The position numbers and the translations under genes are program-made. A stretch of 8,494 nucleotides of DNA, from NCBI GenBank assembly GCA_013331015.1, contig DUHF01000155.1, positions 629 to 9,122 on the forward strand. The letters are read 5' to 3'. This document shows positions 1-5,380 of the stretch, in pieces. Every line of letters begins with the position of its first letter. Position 1 is the stretch's first letter. The DNA is from Methanoregula sp. GTDB taxonomy: Archaea > Halobacteriota > Methanomicrobia > Methanomicrobiales > Methanospirillaceae. Below the pieces are notes generated by a model. That model made no database searches. It saw nothing but the letters and a program-made list of their open reading frames with translations, and was not told the DNA's origin.

Positions 1-28
1 AATCGGTGAAAACGTCCATCCGGTCATA

Positions 29-55
29 TCAATCCTGTCCTGTGTCCTGGATTGA
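29..55 (-). terminator. Stem-loop downstream of the MarR gene (possible terminator)
   Basis: A perfect 7-bp inverted repeat (TCAATCC at 29-35, GGATTGA at 49-55) encloses a 13-nt loop and begins 15 nt beyond the stop codon of the minus-strand MarR gene. On the minus strand it is followed only by a weak T-run (ACGTTTTC), so it could be a terminator or RNA-processing structure, or chance. The rest of 1-70 shows no gene that I can support. Confidence 0.3.
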
Positions 56-64
56 AGAATTGTT

Positions 65-78
65 TAGTATCTATACTA
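65..78. promoter_or_regulatory. Palindrome overlapping the MarR stop codon (possible operator)
   Basis: TAGTATCTATACTA is a perfect 6-2-6 inverted repeat covering the MarR stop codon (71-73). A related sequence, differing at 3 of 14 positions, covers the start codon of the same gene at 590-603. MarR proteins usually bind short AT-rich palindromes and often regulate their own gene and neighbours, so this is a candidate operator for whatever lies to the left. The function is inferred. Confidence 0.3.
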
Positions 79-595
79 TTTCAAGCCTCCGGGCCGCTGT
101 CGTGATCTCCTGCCGGGTCGCGGGGCAGGCATCGAAGACCTCTTCCATCCGGGACAGCAGGGCAAGGAGCCGTGCCCTCTCCCCGGGAGGCAGCCGAATA
201 AAAACTTCGCCTAACCGTGCGTTCACCGCATCGTGGTATGTCCGGTGCCAGTGGTATGCCCTCCAGCCGGTTTCCGTGAGCCGGAGGAAGACCGTCTTGT
301 TATCGCCATCTGCACCGGCCCTGACCAGATACCCTTTCTGTTCGAGTTTTTTTGCAGTCTGCGATACCGCGCCCTTGGTGATCCCGAGCCGGGCGGCAAG
401 AGCCGTCATGCTCTCCTCCGGAAACCTGCCTGCCATATCGATCAGGTGAATCTCGGACGTATAGAGGAGCACACCATCTCCGGTATCCACGGGTTCGCGC
501 TCGATTGCTGCTGCCTTGTTGAAGAGCCGGACCAGGCAGTCCGTGAATTCTTCTATAGAATGGTCACGTTCTGACCCGGGTGAATGGTTCAGCAT
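71..595 (-). CDS. MarR-family winged-helix transcriptional regulator
   Basis: This 174-residue protein is a probable DNA-binding repressor or ligand-responsive regulator of the MarR type. A helix-turn-helix is visible at about residues 63-91 (MTALAARLGITKGAVSQ, then a recognition helix continuing to KGYLV). A charged beta-wing follows at 92-107 (RAGADGDNKTVFLRLT). The flanking helical segments (15-32 and 112-157) would form the dimer interface. An N-terminal extension of about 14 polar residues precedes the first helix. The length is slightly above the usual 140-160. The ATG at 593-595 is kept because the first helix begins soon after it; no SD is seen upstream. It lies 94 nt downstream of the histone gene, with a U-rich run between, so it probably has its own transcript. 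A palindrome-like motif at 590-603 covers the start codon and could mediate autoregulation. The ligand and target genes are unknown. Confidence 0.88.
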   Translation of the reverse strand: MLNHSPGSERDHSIEEFTDCLVRLFNKAAAIEREPVDTGDGVLLYTSEIHLIDMAGRFPEESMTALAARLGITKGAVSQTAKKLEQKGYLVRAGADGDNKTVFLRLTETGWRAYHWHRTYHDAVNARLGEVFIRLPPGERARLLALLSRMEEVFDACPATRQEITTAARRLEIV

Positions 596-603
596 CTATA
601 CGA
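590..603. promoter_or_regulatory. Imperfect copy of the 65-78 palindrome at the MarR start codon
   Basis: CAGCATCTATACGA matches the perfect palindrome at 65-78 at 11 of 14 positions and spans the MarR ATG (593-595). A protein bound here would block initiation or early elongation, as in MarR-type autorepression. The function is inferred; the match itself is direct. The marR promoter is not obvious: only a weak TATA-like CTTATCC (minus strand, near 616-622) lies at a suitable distance. Confidence 0.28.
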
Positions 604-673
604 TATGGGGCAGCCGGGGATAAGAGGGATGCGGTGGGAAACGACCCCGAAGAAAAGGAACGTTGGGCAGAAT

Positions 674-689
674 GAGAAAAAGAGTTGAT
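674..689 (-). terminator. U-rich run after the histone gene (probable terminator)
   Basis: Directly after the histone stop codon the minus strand reads CAACTCTTTTTCTC, a short pyrimidine-rich tract with five consecutive T residues. Archaeal RNA polymerase terminates at such U-tracts without needing a hairpin. It would separate the highly expressed histone transcript from marR. Confidence 0.35.
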
Positions 690-896
690 TTAGTTGGACT
701 TTGCAGCCAGATCAACGTCTTCTTTCTTGATGGTCTTGCGGCCTGCGTGTTCGGCAAGCTTGTTCGCTTCCTTGGTGAGCTGCGCGATGTACTTCTCAGC
801 CTTTGCAACAAGTGCTTCTGCTGCATCGCTTCCAACTCTTTCAGCTCCGTTTTTCTTCGCAATCCTCACAACTGCGGCAATTGGTAAATCTGCCAT
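690..896 (-). CDS. Archaeal histone (HMf/HTa-like single histone fold)
   Basis: This 68-residue chromatin protein dimerises and wraps DNA in hypernucleosome-like polymers. The whole chain is one histone fold with no N- or C-terminal tail. LPIAAVVRIAKKNGAERV (4-21) forms helix 1 and loop 1, with the DNA-contacting Arg20. The long helix 2 runs from about 24 to 50. AGRKTIKKEDVDLAA (51-65) gives loop 2, with the conserved Arg53-Lys54-Thr55, and helix 3. The length matches the family (66-70). The ATG is backed by a GAGGT ribosome-binding site at 904-908, 7 nt upstream, and a very strong TATA box at 929-938. It is monocistronic by appearance. A histone-deacetylase-like gene lies about 5 kb away, but a tailless histone offers no classical acetylation tail, so a functional link is doubtful. 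Confidence 0.97.
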   Translation of the reverse strand: MADLPIAAVVRIAKKNGAERVGSDAAEALVAKAEKYIAQLTKEANKLAEHAGRKTIKKEDVDLAAKSN

Positions 897-903
897 GTTT
901 TAA

Positions 904-908
904 ACCTC
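904..908 (-). promoter_or_regulatory. Ribosome-binding site of the histone gene
   Basis: On the minus strand GAGGT lies 7 nt before the histone ATG and is complementary to the 3' end of archaeal 16S rRNA. Several other genes in the window lack such a site, so its presence here fits a highly expressed leadered mRNA. Confidence 0.65.
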
Positions 909-926
909 AAAAAGAAATCCTCTTGG

Positions 927-946
927 TATATTTAAATACTTTTTGG
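927..946 (-). promoter_or_regulatory. Histone promoter: TATA box with A-rich BRE
   Basis: The minus strand carries the perfect palindrome TATTTAAATA (929-938), a near-ideal box A. It is preceded by an A-rich stretch (CCAAAAAG) that suits the TFB recognition element. The spacing puts transcription start at roughly 905-910, giving a leader of only about 10-14 nt that just includes the SD. It is the strongest-looking promoter in the window. Confidence 0.7.
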
Positions 947-1043
947 GGAAATCCTTCAAATTGCCCTGCATTATGAGTTTGGAAGGTTTCCTGTTTAGCA
1001 AGTAAAAATCGGAGTCCAGAATTTCGCAGAATAATTTTTAATC

Positions 1044-1084
1044 GCTTAAAATCGTTCTTTTGAGAAAATAATGAGTTTTTAAGC
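1044..1084 (-). terminator. AT-rich inverted repeat downstream of mtxX
   Basis: GCTTAAAA (1044-1051) and TTTTAAGC (1077-1084) form a perfect 8-bp inverted repeat with a 25-nt AT-rich loop. It begins 8 nt beyond the mtxX stop codon on the minus strand. Short T-runs (TTATTTTCTC) lie within it. It probably marks the end of the mmp2-mtxX transcript. In AT-rich DNA, chance pairing is a real alternative. The rest of the 897-1092 gap holds the histone promoter and nothing else that I recognise. Confidence 0.3.
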
Positions 1085-1092
1085 CGTTTATT

Positions 1093-1857
1093 TTATTCCA
1101 GCAAAGATGCTGCGAGCAATAGCGCATTCGTGTAATTTGGTGAGGCGCGCGAACTATCCACGAAATTTCTGCTGATATTTACCACTGGCGCGCCATGTCC
1201 GTGTCCGGCTCCCAAAAAGACGAGCGTTCTGAAGATAAGATTGCCGGTGATGCCATCCGGTGCAATGATGAGCCCGCAGGTTTCAACCGCATCCTCAATG
1301 AGGATCTCGGAGTGGGTTGCGCCCGCGAGCTTGGCAACCTCCTGTGCATCGGCAATACTTGCATCCACCTGTCGGTGCCGGCCGATATCTCCCAGCCTGC
1401 CGCCGGATAACACCCCGACTTTCTCCGGCAGGCCGAACTTTTTTGCAATTAACCGGCCTTTCCGGATGAGTTCGGTCTTCTCTTCGACCGTCCAGCCCTC
1501 ATCCACCCCAACCGGTGCGAGGAGGAACTTTCGTTTCCCCGCAGTCTCAAGGAGCGCGATACGTTCGAGATGGTCCACCCCCATGGCTTTTTTTAACGCC
1601 TTCAATGTGGAGTTGGACGGGAGTGTTCCCCGCACGGCGGCATCGATCGTTCCGGATGCCAGATCATCGACCAGCGCCTGTTCGGGTTCCGGGTGTTCGA
1701 AAACCGAGACGTTCCGGGGTAGGGAGATGCCGGCAAGGGTTTCTGGCCGGCAGTAACAGACAACCCCGCACCGGCCGGCAAAGTCCGGGATACTGGTTAT
1801 GACTTTTTGTGCATCACCGGCAATCCCGATACCGATCTTCCTTACCGCACCCGGCAT
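1093..1857 (-). CDS. mtxX: Methanogenesis marker protein 4 (MtxX), phosphotransacetylase-like
   Basis: This 254-residue cytosolic protein belongs to methanogenesis marker 4 (MtxX), found essentially only in methanogens, with a fold related to phosphate acetyl/butyryltransferases. The early region has a glycine-containing strand (IGIGIAG, 8-14) and DAAVRGTLPSN (72-82). A PTA-like segment VGVLSGGRLGDIGRH spans 147-161, and PDGITGNLIFRTL (200-212) matches the P-x-x-x-x-GN region of the phosphotransacetylase family. The C-terminal SSRAS (235-239) recalls the active-site SRA motif. It begins inside the last codons of mmp2 (16-nt overlap), with GAGG (1865-1868) 7 nt before its ATG, so the two are probably translationally coupled. 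The name suggests a methyltransferase subunit, but I know of no settled reaction. An acyl-phosphate or CoA-type substrate is inferred from the fold only. Confidence 0.9.
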   Translation of the reverse strand: MPGAVRKIGIGIAGDAQKVITSIPDFAGRCGVVCYCRPETLAGISLPRNVSVFEHPEPEQALVDDLASGTIDAAVRGTLPSNSTLKALKKAMGVDHLERIALLETAGKRKFLLAPVGVDEGWTVEEKTELIRKGRLIAKKFGLPEKVGVLSGGRLGDIGRHRQVDASIADAQEVAKLAGATHSEILIEDAVETCGLIIAPDGITGNLIFRTLVFLGAGHGHGAPVVNISRNFVDSSRASPNYTNALLLAASLLE

Positions 1858-2855
1858 GGGATGTCCTCATCGCAGAGATGCATGATCCCGTTTTTGATAA
1901 AATCAAAGACCTGCGTCTCCTGCCCGTCATAACGGATCCGCAGCTCTTTTGTCGCGTCAACGACCCCTATCTCTTTTGCCGTCATGCCAACTTCGGCAAA
2001 CAGCCTGACCAGTTCCACCACATGCTCTTTTTTGGCTGTAAGCATAAAACCCATCCCGGGGTACATCTTCACCCACTGCTCAAAGGTCATGTTGTTGGCT
2101 GCAAGGTCGGGTTTTGGGATCTTCGCAAGGTCGATCTCCGCACCCTTCCCGCTCACTTCAAGGAGCATGCCGAGCGTTCCGATAAAGCCGGGATTGCTGA
2201 TGTCCTTGCCGGCAGTGACAAGGCGCCGTCTCCCGATCTGTTTCATCAGCCCGATTTGTGCCCGGACCTCAGCAGATGTTTTCATCGTCACCGAATCCCA
2301 GTTAAGGATGCAGGATGGGTGGACACGACCGGTCAGGTCGATGGCCATGATGATGCTGTCTCCCGCTTCTGCGGTGTGGCTGTAGATCAGGGAATCGATC
2401 CGGGCACACCCGAGGATGGAGACGTCGATGACGCTGTACGGGGCATCGGGATGCAGGTGACCCCCGACAATCGGGACGCCGAACTGCTCGGATGCGTCGT
2501 GCATCCCCTTGACCACCTGGTCAAGGATTGCCGTGTTGGCAATCGAGAAGATATCGACCATCGCCACCGGGTGACCGCCCATTGCTGCAATGTCATGGAT
2601 ATTGACGAGCACCGAGCAGTATCCTGCCCAGTAGGGATCGGCTTCCATGAGTTTGCTCCAGATGCCGTCGGCTGCAAGGAGAAGCGCCTCCCCGTGGTGC
2701 TCGATGACTGCTGCATCCTCGCCAAACGAGGCCAGGACATGGGGGGCATCAATCCTGAGCGCCTTAACCATGTCACCGATCGCATGCTTGCGACGGACTC
2801 CTTCGTATTCCCTGACAACCTTTGCTATTGCTTCTGTGGAGCAGCTGTGGACCAC
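1842..2855 (-). CDS. Methanogenesis marker protein 2, AIR synthase (PurM)-related
   Basis: This 337-residue protein has the PurM/AIR-synthase architecture of the ATP-dependent family that includes PurM, PurL, ThiL, HypE and SelD. The N-terminal ATP-grasping half shows GEDAAV (45-50), the LAADGIW strand (60-66) with Asp63, and HDIAAMGGHP (87-96), the family's metal/ATP signature. GGHLHPDAPYSVI (131-143) follows. The C-terminal half has AGKDISNPGFIGTLGML (215-231), the matching second-domain motif. The start is GTG at 2855. An AGGTGAT Shine-Dalgarno (2859-2865) fits it, while the nearby ATG at 2860 is out of frame. It leads a two-gene unit with mtxX. Members of this superfamily phosphorylate an amide, thiocarboxylate or selenide-type oxygen. 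The actual substrate of methanogenesis marker 2 is not known to me. Confidence 0.92.
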   Translation of the reverse strand: MVHSCSTEAIAKVVREYEGVRRKHAIGDMVKALRIDAPHVLASFGEDAAVIEHHGEALLLAADGIWSKLMEADPYWAGYCSVLVNIHDIAAMGGHPVAMVDIFSIANTAILDQVVKGMHDASEQFGVPIVGGHLHPDAPYSVIDVSILGCARIDSLIYSHTAEAGDSIIMAIDLTGRVHPSCILNWDSVTMKTSAEVRAQIGLMKQIGRRRLVTAGKDISNPGFIGTLGMLLEVSGKGAEIDLAKIPKPDLAANNMTFEQWVKMYPGMGFMLTAKKEHVVELVRLFAEVGMTAKEIGVVDATKELRIRYDGQETQVFDFIKNGIMHLCDEDIPCRVR

Positions 2856-2858
2856 GAC

Positions 2859-2865
2859 ATCACCT
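2859..2865 (-). promoter_or_regulatory. Ribosome-binding site that fixes the mmp2 GTG start
   Basis: AGGTGAT on the minus strand is a 7-nt match to the anti-Shine-Dalgarno and ends 3 nt before the GTG at 2853-2855, putting its core about 7 nt from the start. This supports GTG over the out-of-frame ATG at 2858-2860. Confidence 0.6.
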
Positions 2866-2917
2866 GAACTGTTGCATGAAAAATATTCGCGTGTTACCTA
2901 ATTGCGTTTCATCAGAG

Positions 2918-2935
2918 ATAATTTATTTGATATAC
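2918..2935. promoter_or_regulatory. AT-rich divergent promoter between mmp2 and rfcL
   Basis: The only strongly AT-rich block in the 95-nt divergent spacer is 2918-2935. On the plus strand ATAATTTATT is centred about 28 nt before the rfcL ATG, so rfcL mRNA would begin at or within a few nt of its start codon. Read on the minus strand, the same block (CAAATAAATTATC) sits about 60 nt from the mmp2 GTG and would give a leadered transcript that contains its SD. AATATTTTTC near 2880-2888 is an alternative minus-strand box, but it would place the start at the SD itself. Confidence 0.5.
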
Positions 2936-2950
2936 GGTCAACCTGTTGGT

Positions 2951-4345
2951 ATGGATTGGGCAGAGAAGTACCGTCCCGCTCATCTCGCGGATCTCATCGG
3001 CAACAAGACGGCGGTACTCCAGATCGCGGATTGGGCAAAGAACTGGACAACAAAGTCCCGGCCACTCCTGATCTACGGCAAGCCCGGCATCGGGAAGACC
3101 TCGACCGCATACGCGCTCGCAAACGACATGAACTGGGAGGTCGTGGAGCTCAATGCCAGCGACCAGCGGACGGCCGCCGTCATCGAACGGATCGCCGGCG
3201 GGGGCAGCGTAACGGCGAGCCTGACCGGCTCGTTGCGGAAACTGATCATCCTCGATGAAGCCGACAACCTCCAGGGGACGTCCGACCGGGGCGGGGCAAA
3301 AGCCATCATCGAGTGCATCAAGAATGCACGGCAGCCGATGATCCTGATCGCAAACGACCTCTACGGCCTCTCTCCCGAGCTCAGGGCCCGGTGCGAACCG
3401 GTCCAGTTCAAGGCCCTGCCCGCCCGCTCGATTGCACCCCGGCTGAAGTATCTCTGCGCTGCCGAGAAGATCCGGTGCAGTGAAACGGCGATCCATGCAA
3501 TCGCCGAGAGCGCGGAAGGGGATATCCGGTCGGCGGTCAACATGCTGTACGCCTCCGCCATCGGGCGCGAAGATATCACCGATTCACAGGTCCACACCTC
3601 CCAGAAAGATGAACGGACCTCGATCTTCTCGCTCATCACCGCGCTCTTTTCTCGGGCATCCGATGAAGAACTGCTCCGGCTCTCCTTCGAAGTCGATGAC
3701 ACCCCCGAGACGATCGAGCAGTGGGTGGAAGGCAACGTGCACCACCTGCCTGACACGACATCCGTGGACCGGGCATACAGGGCCCTCTCACGCGCGGATG
3801 AATATCTCGGGTACACGTACCGCCGGCAGTACCATACGCTCTGGCGGTATGCAACTGCCATCATGCTCTTCGGAGTCGCCGAAGCGGCCGGGGGCCGGGG
3901 CATTCATGCCCGGATCATGCCTCCCGAACGCTGGCAGAAGATGTCAACGGCAAAGAAGCAGAAAGCCATCCGGACGGTGACGCTGAACCGGATAGCCGGC
4001 ATGATCCACGTGCCCCAGAGCACGCTTAGGGAGAATTACCTGGGGACCATCGCCATGCTTGTTGAGAACGATCCTGCCGGGTACGCAAGAAGCATGGACC
4101 TCGATGCCGACCAGCTGAACTTCTTTTTGAATGACAAGGCCCGGTCTGCCCAGATAATCAAATCGATCGCGCAGGAAGAGAAGGCAAAAGAGAAGGAAAA
4201 AGAGCCTCCCAAAAAGGCAAAAAAAGAGAAGACCCCGACGGTCGAAAAAGTGCAGGAGACCCTCCCGGTGCTGCCGGCTGAAGAAGAGCCAAGAGAGAAA
4301 AAACCCCCGGCAAAGACCCAGTCAACCCTGTTCGACGGGTTCTGA
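2951..4345 (+). CDS. rfcL: Replication factor C large subunit (clamp loader)
   Basis: This 464-residue AAA+ ATPase is the large subunit of the archaeal clamp loader, which opens PCNA and loads it at primer-template junctions together with the small RFC subunit. RFC box II-like MDWAEKYRP (1-9) opens the protein. Walker A is GKPGIGKT (43-50), Walker B ILDEAD (100-105), sensor 1 ANDLY around Asn135, and sensor 2 GDIRSAVN (190-197) with Arg193. RARC (145-148) sits where small subunits carry the SRC motif. The collar domain follows. A Lys/Glu/Pro-rich linker (409-456) ends in a PCNA-interacting peptide, QSTLFDGF (457-464), at the extreme C-terminus. The ATG at 2951 is preferred over upstream in-frame codons because the conserved N-terminus begins there. 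No SD precedes it, which suggests a leaderless mRNA. Its last 24 nt overlap the opposing UPF0146 gene. Confidence 0.96.
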   Translation: MDWAEKYRPAHLADLIGNKTAVLQIADWAKNWTTKSRPLLIYGKPGIGKTSTAYALANDMNWEVVELNASDQRTAAVIERIAGGGSVTASLTGSLRKLIILDEADNLQGTSDRGGAKAIIECIKNARQPMILIANDLYGLSPELRARCEPVQFKALPARSIAPRLKYLCAAEKIRCSETAIHAIAESAEGDIRSAVNMLYASAIGREDITDSQVHTSQKDERTSIFSLITALFSRASDEELLRLSFEVDDTPETIEQWVEGNVHHLPDTTSVDRAYRALSRADEYLGYTYRRQYHTLWRYATAIMLFGVAEAAGGRGIHARIMPPERWQKMSTAKKQKAIRTVTLNRIAGMIHVPQSTLRENYLGTIAMLVENDPAGYARSMDLDADQLNFFLNDKARSAQIIKSIAQEEKAKEKEKEPPKKAKKEKTPTVEKVQETLPVLPAEEEPREKKPPAKTQSTLFDGF

Positions 4346-4741
4346 TCGCTTCCAGTACCGGTGGAGGATGACGCCGCAGTCGATGATCTCCCCCCCGTCA
4401 TCATACCGCTCAAACCCGAGGTGGTACACGACCAGATCGCAGTTGACTGCGCGGGCGATATCCATGAGGGGGGGAACCATCTCGATTGCCGGACGGATGG
4501 AGTAAATGACATCCGCTCCCCTGTACAGGTCGAGGTCCGGCTCATAAAGATCGTCTTTGGCATACTGCAGGTGCTGCGGGAGCTCCTGCTCCCTGATATC
4601 CGTGCACCGCAGGAGGACTCCTTCTTTTGCAAGCATCTCTGCAGCAACCGTGTTTCTCCCGATCCCTGCCTCAACCGCCCGGGTGTACCGGCCGATAACG
4701 TACCCGCCTACCGCATGCTCAATATGTTTATAGGAGTCCAT
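4322..4741 (-). CDS. UPF0146 family protein (SAM-methyltransferase-like Rossmann fold)
   Basis: This 139-residue conserved archaeal protein has the look of a minimal Rossmann domain. A glycine-rich loop, VEAGIGRNT (23-31), follows the first strand. A second strand ends in an acidic CTDI (46-49). DDLYEPDLDLYRGADVIYSI (63-82) and RPAIEMVPPLMDIA (83-96) match the family's characteristic GADLIYSIRPP-type segment. Its fold resembles SAM-dependent methyltransferases, but no reaction is established and the chain is short for an active methyltransferase. There is no SD before the ATG; a TATA-like run inside the divergent archaemetzincin gene sits about 31 nt upstream. The C-terminal codons are antisense to the rfcL sequence for the PCNA-binding peptide. 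The polar tail (KRSEPVEQG) is probably unstructured. Confidence 0.87.
   Translation of the reverse strand: MDSYKHIEHAVGGYVIGRYTRAVEAGIGRNTVAAEMLAKEGVLLRCTDIREQELPQHLQYAKDDLYEPDLDLYRGADVIYSIRPAIEMVPPLMDIARAVNCDLVVYHLGFERYDDGGEIIDCGVILHRYWKRSEPVEQG
4723..4732 (+). promoter_or_regulatory. Candidate box A of the archaemetzincin gene, inside UPF0146
   Basis: TATGTTTATA is centred about 31 nt before the archaemetzincin ATG and lies wholly within the first codons of the divergent UPF0146 gene. At archaeal spacing it predicts a transcript starting about 5 nt before the ATG. No SD is present, in line with leaderless or near-leaderless initiation. Confidence 0.45.
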
Positions 4742-4758
4742 TCCAACAGATCATTGCG

Positions 4759-5310
4759 ATGCATATCCATATTTTTTGGGATTCCCTGTCGCCATCCGGC
4801 CTCCAGATGCCGGTGGCGCGGAGCATCTCTTCAGTTCTTGGCGTGAAGACCTCGGTCTCCGAGAACCATGTACGGATAACGGGACTGGATATGACCCGGA
4901 AGCAGATCGATGCACAGGCGCTGCTCGACAGCATCCAGGCGTACAAGCGCCGGCATGAAATTACCGATCCCATCCTTCTCGTGGTCCACCAGGACCTGTT
5001 CCGGGAAGGGAACCGTTTTGTCTTCGGCCTGGCCCGGGAATCGGTTGGTGCCGGGGTCGTCTCAACAGCCCGGCTCAGCAATGAATACTATGGGCTGCGG
5101 GGGAGCGATGATGATTTCATCGATCGGATAGTAAAAGAGGGGGCTCACGAGATTGGGCACCTTCTGGGCCTGCCCCACTGCAAGGACGAGAGCTGCGTGA
5201 TGTTCCGGCCGGACACGCTTGATGAGATGGACCGGAAGAAAAAGACGGTCTGCCCCGCGTGCAGGGAACTGCTGGACCAGCGTATCGCAACCTCTATTGA
5301 TCAATGCTGA
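4759..5310 (+). CDS. amzA: Archaemetzincin family zinc metalloprotease
   Basis: This 183-residue cytosolic metallopeptidase is of the archaemetzincin type (metzincin clan with an extra zinc site). The catalytic motif HEIGHLLGLPH (130-140) supplies His130, His134 and His140 as zinc ligands and Glu131 as the general base. Directly after come Cys141 and Cys146 (CKDESC), Met148 of the Met-turn (CVM), and CPAC (165-168). These give the four cysteines of the second, structural zinc. VGAGVVSTARLS (97-108) is the conserved upstream strand. The length fits archaeal members. There is no signal peptide, so it acts inside the cell; physiological substrates are unknown to me. The start codon lies only 17 nt from that of the divergent UPF0146 gene, so promoters and coding sequences interlock. 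It ends 70 nt before the lipoprotein gene. Confidence 0.95.
   Translation: MHIHIFWDSLSPSGLQMPVARSISSVLGVKTSVSENHVRITGLDMTRKQIDAQALLDSIQAYKRRHEITDPILLVVHQDLFREGNRFVFGLARESVGAGVVSTARLSNEYYGLRGSDDDFIDRIVKEGAHEIGHLLGLPHCKDESCVMFRPDTLDEMDRKKKTVCPACRELLDQRIATSIDQC
4768..4777 (-). promoter_or_regulatory. Candidate box A of UPF0146, inside the archaemetzincin gene
   Basis: On the minus strand AAAAAATATG is centred about 31 nt before the UPF0146 ATG, within archaemetzincin codons 4-7. It predicts a start roughly 5 nt ahead of the ATG. With the mirror element at 4723-4732 it makes a face-to-face, overlapping promoter pair. Confidence 0.42.
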
Positions 5311-5330
5311 TCGCAGTTTTCAATTCCATT

Positions 5331-5359
5331 TGTTGATATTCAACACGATATTTAATATC
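5331..5359 (+). promoter_or_regulatory. Lipoprotein promoter: operator-like palindrome beside a palindromic TATA box
   Basis: TGTTGATATTCAACA (5331-5345) is a perfect 6-3-6 inverted repeat. One base later GATATTTAATATC (5347-5359) is a second perfect palindrome containing the box A. The TATA centre (about 5354) is 27 nt before the ATG at 5381, so the mRNA is predicted to be leaderless; no SD is present. The first palindrome occupies the position of the TFB recognition element, so a protein bound there would compete with TFB or recruit it. Confidence 0.5.
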
Positions 5360-5380
5360 TCTCATGCCAATCGTTTCCTT

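Noticed and set aside
6..449. Plus-strand open frame opposite the MarR gene
   Set aside because: It is antisense to the winged-helix coding region and has no recognisable protein features.
551..560. Perfect 10-bp palindrome TTCTATAGAA in the MarR gene
   Set aside because: It is short, inside coding sequence, and unrelated to the 65-78 motif; a 10-mer palindrome is expected by chance at this scale.
596..862. Minus-strand frame overlapping the histone gene in another frame
   Set aside because: It starts within the histone coding sequence, is Arg/Ser/Pro-rich, and the histone frame has a strong promoter and SD.
1809..2867. Long plus-strand open frame of 352 codons opposite mmp2
   Set aside because: It is rich in His, Asp and Cys with no domain-like pattern and is the exact antisense of a gene with recognised motifs; GC-rich coding DNA commonly gives such antisense frames.
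2822..2950. In-frame N-terminal extension of RfcL by 43 residues
   Set aside because: The extension crosses the divergent promoter and the mmp2 start codon; the conserved RFC N-terminus begins at the ATG at 2951.
2912..3496. Minus-strand open frame opposite the start of rfcL
   Set aside because: It lies over the Walker A/B coding region of rfcL, has an unnatural Asp/Gly/Arg/Pro composition and no SD.
3361..3903. Minus-strand Ser/Arg-rich open frame opposite rfcL
   Set aside because: Low-complexity Ser/Arg composition typical of an antisense shadow.
4159..4320. A-rich repeat-like stretch in rfcL
   Set aside because: It encodes the Lys/Glu/Pro linker expected before the PCNA-binding peptide and is not a DNA repeat in its own right.
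5219..5380. In-frame N-terminal extension of the lipoprotein by 54 residues
   Set aside because: It overlaps the end of the archaemetzincin gene and the TATA box; the signal peptide starts at the ATG at 5381.
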